Positions 1 through 5,470 of a stretch of 12,596 nt of DNA are shown piece by piece (position 1 is the first letter of the stretch; every line of letters begins with the position of its first letter). The notes beneath the pieces were generated by a model. That model was not told where the DNA came from. It did not search any database and saw only the letters and a list, made by a program, of their open reading frames with translations. Source of the stretch: an uncultured Oscillochloris sp. Its GTDB lineage: Bacteria; Chloroflexota; Chloroflexia; Chloroflexales; Chloroflexaceae. Location of the stretch: the NCBI GenBank assembly GCA_903877945.1, contig CAIRFY010000554.1:1-12596 (forward strand), in the 5' to 3' direction. The position numbers were made by a program, and so were the translations under genes.

Positions 1-11
1 ATGCCTCGTCC

Positions 12-749
12 CTACAATTCACTAGCGGCGTCTGCGTCCAGCATCCAGATTACCTGGCCACCGGAGGGACAGACGATCTGGGTGGGATTCACGTGTGGGT
101 CGTAGGGGTCGCGCAGGGTGGCGCGCACCTTGGCGGCCTTATCGGCGCCCGCCACCAGGAAGATCACGGCGGCGGCATGGTTGAGGGCTGCCGGAGTCAG
201 GCTGATGCGGGTGGGCGGCGGCTTGGGAGAGTCCACGACGGCGATGGCGAGCTGATCCTGTGGCGCATCGAGGGCCGGGTAGCCGGGAAAGAGCGAGGCG
301 GTGTGGCCGTCCGGCCCCATCCCCAGCAGTGCGATGTCGATCCGTCCGGCGTGCGCGTCGAGCAGCGCCCGCAGTTGGTGGGCATAGACTGTAGCGGCCT
401 GCGCGGCGGCGGGGTGATAGGTGGGCACAGGGTAGATCTGCTTGGCGGGGACAGGCACGTGGTCGAGCAGGGATTGCCGGGCCTGTAGATAGTTGTTGTC
501 GGGGTGGTCGAAGGGCAGATAACGCTCATCGGCCCAGATAACGCTCAGGCCAGCCCAGGGCATCTGGCTGCGCAGTGGCTCGGCGGCGAGCAGGCGATAG
601 ATGTGAGGCGGCAGCGACCCACCGGAGAGAGCCAGCAGGCATGTGCCACGTGCGCCGGTAGCGGCGTTGGCCAGGTCGACGATGCGCCGGACGGCGGCCT
701 TCGCAAGCGCGTCAGCGTTCGGGAAGATTAGCACCTCAGGCTCACTCAT
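12..749 (-). CDS. pgl: 6-phosphogluconolactonase (Pgl/DevB family)
   Basis: This 245-aa cytosolic enzyme hydrolyses 6-phospho-D-glucono-1,5-lactone to 6-phosphogluconate, the second step of the oxidative pentose phosphate pathway. The length is normal for the family. Visible hallmarks are the phosphate-binding SGGS at residues 42-45, WADERYLP at 72-79 followed by D-NNY, the signature GMGPDGHTASLFPG at 143-156, and KPPPTRISLT at 176-185. The ATG start at 747-749 has an AGGGGG Shine-Dalgarno 5 nt upstream. It is the last gene of the leftward cluster, but a 168-nt repeat-filled gap separates it from the kinase-like gene, so co-transcription is uncertain. Any pentose-phosphate partner would lie left of the window. 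No key residue is missing and the identification is firm. Confidence 0.95.
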   Translation of the reverse strand: MSEPEVLIFPNADALAKAAVRRIVDLANAATGARGTCLLALSGGSLPPHIYRLLAAEPLRSQMPWAGLSVIWADERYLPFDHPDNNYLQARQSLLDHVPVPAKQIYPVPTYHPAAAQAATVYAHQLRALLDAHAGRIDIALLGMGPDGHTASLFPGYPALDAPQDQLAIAVVDSPKPPPTRISLTPAALNHAAAVIFLVAGADKAAKVRATLRDPYDPHVNPTQIVCPSGGQVIWMLDADAASEL

Positions 750-778
750 CGCGGCCCCCTTTTTGATTGCAGAGACAG

Positions 779-810
779 GGTTTCAGGTGCTAGGTCTCAG
801 GTTTCAGGTC
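779..810 (+). repeat. Heptad tandem repeat, GGTTTCA/GGTGCTA type
   Basis: Four and a half consecutive 7-bp units are seen: GGTTTCA, GGTGCTA, GGTCTCA, GGTTTCA and GGTC. The block lies 30 nt upstream of the pgl start codon. It is the inverted counterpart of the array at 924-956, so the two blocks could pair across about 113 nt. Confidence 0.75.
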
Positions 811-874
811 GAACGCATCAAGATGCCAGATTTCGGCCTGAGACAAAGTTCGTGGATACTTTACAAATTGCGAT

Positions 875-925
875 GTTCGTAGCGGCGGCTTTAGCCGCAC
901 AGGCGCTGAAGCGCCCACTACAAAC
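875..925. repeat. Palindromic element folding as a three-way junction
   Basis: An outer stem GTTCGTAG (875-882) pairs with CTACAAAC (918-925), 7 of 8 bp. It encloses two adjacent perfect hairpins, GCGGCT-TT-AGCCGC (885-898) and GGCGCT-GA-AGCGCC (902-915). The compact two-hairpin cruciform looks like a dispersed REP-like element. The stop codon of the kinase-like gene (918-920) falls inside its right outer arm. No T-tract follows, so it is not a classic intrinsic terminator. Confidence 0.7.
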
Positions 926-1955
926 CTGGCACCTGAAACCTGGCACCTGAAACCTTGTCTAATCTGCAATCTGCAATCTCGTGGGCCAGTTCGTCGATCA
1001 TGCGCATGGCCTCGGCGCGAACCTCCTCGTGAGGCTCGGCGCGGATGTAGCGGCGGCAGGCTCCCCAGTAGCTCGCCAGGAGCCGCAGGGCGGGCAGGCG
1101 GCGCTGTTCGTCGGGAGTCAGTGGCGCAACGGACTGGTAGCCATCTAGCAGGCTCTCGCGCCAGGCGGCGGGGTACGCCGCGCTGAGGCCACAGGCCAGG
1201 TCGTAGATTCCGTCGCCGCCTACATAGGTGCCAGGGTCAATGATCGCCTCCAGGTGGACGTTTTCACCAGTGGTGCAGCGGGCAGAATGCGGGCCGAAGC
1301 TGCCGTGGATCAGGACAGACTGCTGAAAGTCAAGCAACGGACTATCGAGTACGGCGGCGATGACTGCCCGCTCAGGCTCGCCGAAGACCAGGGCGTCGGA
1401 GGGAGGTGCGGCCATACGGCGGCCAATCTGGCGTAGCACTGATCGCCAACTCTGCTGCTGGGGCCAGCGACCCGAGGTTGTGGGACGGCCCGCGCCACCG
1501 GCGGGGATGCGGTGCATCCGCCGCAAGGCCCGCCCGGCCTGACGCGCCGCGCCGCGCAGCAGCGGCCCATCGGGCAGTTGGTCGGCGGTGACGCCCGGCA
1601 CATAGGACTCGAGGGTGAAGGCGAAGGGCACCAGGCTACGCGACAGATCGCGCTGGATGATCTTGGGGGACGGCAAATTATGACCGGACATGGCCCGCAT
1701 CATATAGACATAGGCCGAGAGGTCGTCCTCGGGGGCCACGCGCAGGATCAGATGTTCGTTCGGCATGCTGAGCCGCACCAGGATGTGTTCCGCCGTCTGC
1801 GCCTGGAGCGATACAGCGATAGGCCGCAGGTTCAGCGAGCGCACGATGATCGCCGTGTAGTCGCCCAGGCGACCCAGGGATCGGCACCATGCCTCGCTCA
1901 GACCCTCCTCAGACGACGGTGATATGTAGTGGTTAAGGTGCGTATAGATCTTCAT
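918..1955 (-). CDS. APH/choline-kinase-fold phosphotransferase, probably catalytically dead
   Basis: This 345-aa protein resembles the aminoglycoside phosphotransferase/choline kinase (APH, PF01636-like) fold. It shows an N-lobe strand NEHLILRVAP (66-75), a hinge-like ESYVPG (116-121), a helix with RALRRMH (142-148), the catalytic-loop position IHGSFGPHS (216-224) and the metal-binding-loop equivalent IIDPG (238-242) followed by GDGIYDLA. The family catalytic loop is normally HGD-L-H-P-x-N. Here the Asp is Ser219 and the Asn is Ser224, while Asp240 is kept, so it may be a pseudokinase. The ATG at 1955 is preferred over an in-frame start at 2021 because it forms an ATGA overlap with the upstream stop. 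The last ~20 residues are encoded by spacer repeats. The substrate is unknown; the operon suggests a link to surface glycosylation. Confidence 0.78.
   Translation of the reverse strand: MKIYTHLNHYISPSSEEGLSEAWCRSLGRLGDYTAIIVRSLNLRPIAVSLQAQTAEHILVRLSMPNEHLILRVAPEDDLSAYVYMMRAMSGHNLPSPKIIQRDLSRSLVPFAFTLESYVPGVTADQLPDGPLLRGAARQAGRALRRMHRIPAGGAGRPTTSGRWPQQQSWRSVLRQIGRRMAAPPSDALVFGEPERAVIAAVLDSPLLDFQQSVLIHGSFGPHSARCTTGENVHLEAIIDPGTYVGGDGIYDLACGLSAAYPAAWRESLLDGYQSVAPLTPDEQRRLPALRLLASYWGACRRYIRAEPHEEVRAEAMRMIDELAHEIADCRLDKVSGARFQVPGL
924..956 (+). repeat. Heptad tandem repeat, ACCTGGC/ACCTGAA type
   Basis: Alternating 7-bp units ACCTGGC, ACCTGAA, ACCTGGC and ACCTGAA, then ACCTT, form a 14-bp super-period. 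The block is the reverse complement type of 779-810. It lies inside the annotated 3' end of the kinase-like gene and encodes its last residues (SGARFQVPGL). Confidence 0.75.
961..979 (+). repeat. Short heptad repeat AATCTGC
   Basis: Two AATCTGC units plus AATCT are read. It belongs to the same family as the GATTGCG/AATCTGC block inside the NHL glycosyltransferase gene at 3908-3989. Here it encodes part of the C-terminal tail of the kinase-like protein. Confidence 0.6.
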
Positions 1956-4900
1956 GGCGCGGCCTGCACCTGCGGGAGTACGAATCGCAGCACCCGGGCG
2001 CTCGCCCGATCCACCACCCACAGACCACCATCGGAGGTCACGGCGATGCCGCTCGGGTTGTTGAGCGAGGACAGATCCGTACCGGTGCCGCCCCAGCGGA
2101 TCAGCACGTCGCCACGCAGGTTCGCCGCGAGCATCTGGTGGCGGCTCGGCACGCTCACGTACACCGTCCCGTCGCGGCTGGCCGTAATCGAGGGGTCATC
2201 GTAGGTATTGGGCTTCCAGCCGCTCACCTGCCAGGTGACAGTCGGGACGGGGCCAACATGCCCGCTGCCGTCGGGGGCGAAGACCTGCACCCGGCCATTC
2301 CAGGTGTCGGCCACATACACGTTGCCCTGGGCATCGACAGCCACGTTCGTCGGCTCATTGAAGGCACCCAGGTCGAAACCGGCGTAGCCCCACTGGTAGC
2401 GGTACGTCCCCTGCTCATCGGTGACGACGATGCGTTTATTGCCGGTATCGGCGATATAGACGTTCCCGGCGGAGTCGATGGCGATCCCACGCGGGCCGAA
2501 GAAGCCCAGCGGGGTGGCCTGATTCTTCTCCTTACTACCGTCGGTAATCGTCGCCTTGCGCTTATCGCCAAGATCCTGATCGCCGCTGCCCCAACTGGTG
2601 ATCGGCTTACCCGTGGGATCGTACTTCACCACCCGCGCATTCCAGGTGTCGGCCACATACAGGTTGCCCTGCGCATCCACCGCTAGGCCACGTGGCTCGT
2701 AGAGCTTGCCCAGCTCGTTGCCAAGTCCGCCGAAGCTGCGGATCAACTCGCCCTTGGCGCTAAAAACGTGGATCTGATGCGTGCCGGTGTCGGACACATA
2801 CAGGTTGCCCTGCGCATCCACGACGGCGCCGGTGGGGTTGCCGCCAGCGGGTACACTCACCGACGACTGGGCCACCAGGCGCAGATCGGCTGGGCCTACG
2901 GGAGTACTCGTATTCCCCGCGCCACCGGCCAGATCCTTGCGCAGCCAGATCTCCATCTCGCGGGCGCCGGGAACCATCGGATCGGGCAGAGTTCGATAGA
3001 TCAAGAACTTATAGAGCGTGTCCCAATTGTCGCGCTGGAAGGGCCAGATGATCGGCGCGAACGGGCTGTAGACCTCCGCGCTGATGTCGCGCCCGCAGCC
3101 ACCGCGCCCGCCCGTCGCCGTCGTCGCAGCGGTAAGAATCGCCTCAGATGTCCAGGTGTTGTAGGAGAATCGCTTGTAGCCAGGGTCAGCGGGCGAACAT
3201 TTCTGGCCCTCGGGGAACCACCAGTTGAATACGCCGGTTGCGCCGTAGGGTTGGACATAGTTCTGCTCCAGTGCCTTCCGCACATCATCGGTGACGTGCG
3301 GCTTGTAGAGCAGCACCACCGGGGCCAGGGCCGTCGTCTTGTCGGGCATCTGCACGTTGAACGTCTCTGGGCCAGGGTTCTTCTGGAAGGCGTCCTTTTT
3401 CGTCCACGCGATGTGCTGGAAGTCACGCAGGTACCACTGGAGGGGCCATGCCAGAGAACCATCGCCGCTATCGTCGCCGCTATCGACAAAAACGGGCATA
3501 CTCAGGCCACCCGCAGCGTCCTCAGATGTTCGATTGTTGCGGGTGATGTTTACCGACAACTCGCGGATGTCGGCCACAAAACGCGGTACATCGGGGGCGG
3601 TCTGAGTATAGACCAGCAACTCGACAGGAGTGTCGGGGTGTTCATAGACAGCCATCCAGGTGGCGCGCAGGATGTACGCGCCGAACAGCCCGGCCAGGGT
3701 GAGTCCCGCCAGCGCCAGCACCAGGCGCCCACCGACCTGACTGGCCAGGGTGAGCAGGCCATAGAGCAGGCCACCGGCAATGATCAGCGGAACGAGGCCC
3801 TGGAGCAGATTGCTCTGGGCGCCCTGGCCTGCGGCGGGCAGTCCCATGCGCCACAGGGCCACGCCGACTGACACCAGCACGAGGAGCGTGCCGAGCGGGG
3901 CGAGGAGGATTGCCGATTGCGGATTGCGGATTGTGGATTGGGGTGCATCGGGTGTTGTAATCTGCAATCCGCCATCGACAATCTGCAATAACGTGCCCAG
4001 GCACCAGGCAGCCAGGAGATTGCCCGGCAACGCCATGTGAACCAGCAGCCAGGGCATCTTCTCGCCGGCCCACGAGAAGAAGATGATCGCACTAAAGAAC
4101 CAGAACATGAGCAGGAGCGGGGCGAGGGGCCAGGGCGGCAGGCGGCGGGCGACGGGTGGCGGGGAGTCCGGGGCCGGATCGGCAACCTCCGACGACTCTC
4201 CCTGGTCTTGATCGGTGAGATCAATCGTATCTCTCCCGGCGGCGTTGGTATCCGCCAGAGCCACCGGCACATCACTGACTACTGGCTGCTGCGTGTTTGT
4301 CGCTTGTCGTCCAAGCAGCACCCTGCGCACCACCGCCACAACCATCGTCACAACCACGCCGATCCCGCAGAGTACCGCGAGCGGCTCGTAGATCGGGAGC
4401 TGCAACAGGTAGTAGAACCAGGGCTGGTCGCCGCGCGCATACTCCTGCTGACTACCGAGCCAGTAGGCCAACCCGGCGTAGAGTCCGTCGATGGCCCCGC
4501 GTGGGTAGGCGAAAAAGGTGGTGTACTCCACCAGATAGATCGCGACCAGGATGGCGAGGGCCACCCAGATCGTGCGGCGGTTCTCGGCCCAGGTGATAGA
4601 CAGGCGCTCCGTCAGGATGGGCCGGGGATCCCAGAGAACCTCGCAGAGCCAGGCGAAGGCCAGGGCCGAGGCGATCAGGAACGCCTTTTCGCCAAGGTAG
4701 AGCCCCTTGCCGATGGGCAAGGGTGGGTTGAACACCATCAGCGCCAGGCAGATGGCGAAGATGCCGATCATACCCCAGTGCAGGTAGCGCGAGAAGCGGC
4801 TCTCGGAGAGCAGGCGCATGATCAGGAAGACACCGAAAATAAAGAAGAGGATGTAATAGAGTTCGTGGGTACCCATAGCCAGGGCGATGGCGGCGGCAGT

Positions 4901-5470
4901 GAGATAGAGCCAGCCGGGTTTACCGCTGTCGAGCCAGCGCAGCGCCCCGACGAACATCCAGATCTCCCAGAGAACCATCAGGCCATCGTGGCGGGCGAAG
5001 CGCGTGAAGTAGAGCAGCGAGGGTGAGAAGGCCAGCAGGGCGGCGGCGATCAGGGCGCCGCGCTTGCCCAGGTAGGGCCGCAGCCACCACGCCGAGGCCA
5101 CCATGCCGATCCCGGCGACGGCCATAGGCAGGCGAGCCTGGGCCTCGCCGTCGCCAAAGAGAAAGTACGAAACCAGGGTGAACAGATAGAGCGTCGGCCC
5201 GTGGTAGACCGGGTCGTAGCAATAGGTGGGCGCGGTGGCCCCGCCCCAGCAGCTAAAGCTACCGGCCCCGGTGTAGAAGCGCCAGCTCGACCAAGCGTGG
5301 ATGCTCTCGTCGTGGTGCATGGCCATCGTGCCAAGACCCCACAGGTGCGAGATCACACTGAGGGCGATGATCGTCAGGTAGGCCACAACCTCCCAACTGA
5401 CCCACGAGAGATTGACGGTGCGCTCGAAGGGCGTCGGTGCGGCCCTATGGGGGAAGGTATCGATTGCCAC
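1952..5470 (-). CDS. GT-C glycosyltransferase (TIGR03663/Agl23 family) fused to an NHL beta-propeller
   Basis: This 1172-aa multipass membrane protein belongs to the PMT-like GT-C family. It starts with GTG at 5468-5470, which overlaps the upstream TAG by one base (TAGTG), with GGAG 10 nt upstream. About 14 hydrophobic helices lie within residues 25-610. HHDES (52-56) carries the DE pair expected in the first extracytoplasmic loop, followed by YDPVYHGPTLY, LFGDGEAQARLP and RFARHDGLM. SWAGEKMPWL (466-475) is shared with the neighbouring paralogue. A soluble domain covers about 610-850, and six NHL-like blades (DAQGNLYVSDTG, DAQGNLYVADTWN and similar) cover about 876-1165. Family members transfer sugar from a lipid carrier to an external acceptor; the donor and acceptor here are unknown. 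A hydrophilic loop (386-445) and a heptad-repeat-encoded segment (495-521) interrupt the membrane domain. Confidence 0.9.
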   Translation of the reverse strand: MAIDTFPHRAAPTPFERTVNLSWVSWEVVAYLTIIALSVISHLWGLGTMAMHHDESIHAWSSWRFYTGAGSFSCWGGATAPTYCYDPVYHGPTLYLFTLVSYFLFGDGEAQARLPMAVAGIGMVASAWWLRPYLGKRGALIAAALLAFSPSLLYFTRFARHDGLMVLWEIWMFVGALRWLDSGKPGWLYLTAAAIALAMGTHELYYILFFIFGVFLIMRLLSESRFSRYLHWGMIGIFAICLALMVFNPPLPIGKGLYLGEKAFLIASALAFAWLCEVLWDPRPILTERLSITWAENRRTIWVALAILVAIYLVEYTTFFAYPRGAIDGLYAGLAYWLGSQQEYARGDQPWFYYLLQLPIYEPLAVLCGIGVVVTMVVAVVRRVLLGRQATNTQQPVVSDVPVALADTNAAGRDTIDLTDQDQGESSEVADPAPDSPPPVARRLPPWPLAPLLLMFWFFSAIIFFSWAGEKMPWLLVHMALPGNLLAAWCLGTLLQIVDGGLQITTPDAPQSTIRNPQSAILLAPLGTLLVLVSVGVALWRMGLPAAGQGAQSNLLQGLVPLIIAGGLLYGLLTLASQVGGRLVLALAGLTLAGLFGAYILRATWMAVYEHPDTPVELLVYTQTAPDVPRFVADIRELSVNITRNNRTSEDAAGGLSMPVFVDSGDDSGDGSLAWPLQWYLRDFQHIAWTKKDAFQKNPGPETFNVQMPDKTTALAPVVLLYKPHVTDDVRKALEQNYVQPYGATGVFNWWFPEGQKCSPADPGYKRFSYNTWTSEAILTAATTATGGRGGCGRDISAEVYSPFAPIIWPFQRDNWDTLYKFLIYRTLPDPMVPGAREMEIWLRKDLAGGAGNTSTPVGPADLRLVAQSSVSVPAGGNPTGAVVDAQGNLYVSDTGTHQIHVFSAKGELIRSFGGLGNELGKLYEPRGLAVDAQGNLYVADTWNARVVKYDPTGKPITSWGSGDQDLGDKRKATITDGSKEKNQATPLGFFGPRGIAIDSAGNVYIADTGNKRIVVTDEQGTYRYQWGYAGFDLGAFNEPTNVAVDAQGNVYVADTWNGRVQVFAPDGSGHVGPVPTVTWQVSGWKPNTYDDPSITASRDGTVYVSVPSRHQMLAANLRGDVLIRWGGTGTDLSSLNNPSGIAVTSDGGLWVVDRASARVLRFVLPQVQAAP
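3908..3989 (+). repeat. Heptad repeat block GATTGCG within the glycosyltransferase-NHL gene
   Basis: Five successive 7-bp units (GATTGCC, GATTGCG, GATTGCG, GATTGTG, GATTGGG) run from 3908 to 3942. A 17-nt gap follows, then inverted-orientation AATCTGC/AATCCGCC copies to 3989. The block is translated in frame as about residues 495-521 of the host protein, including STIRNPQSAI. It lies between two predicted membrane helices. Confidence 0.8.

Noticed and set aside
875..925. tRNA or tRNA fragment
   Set aside because: The structure has only two hairpin arms in 51 nt and shows no T-psi-C or acceptor-arm consensus and no CCA end.
779..979. CRISPR array
   Set aside because: The units are contiguous 7-bp tandem repeats with no unique spacers, and no cas genes are present.
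1956..2021. Extended N-terminus of the kinase-like protein from an ATG at 2021
   Set aside because: It would overlap 70 nt of the upstream gene and add a Gly/Arg/Ala-rich stretch. The ATG at 1955 forms a standard ATGA coupling junction.
4037..5026. Plus-strand open frame of 329 codons opposite the NHL glycosyltransferase
   Set aside because: It is antisense to the conserved membrane domain, has low-complexity polar composition and lacks a convincing ribosome binding site.
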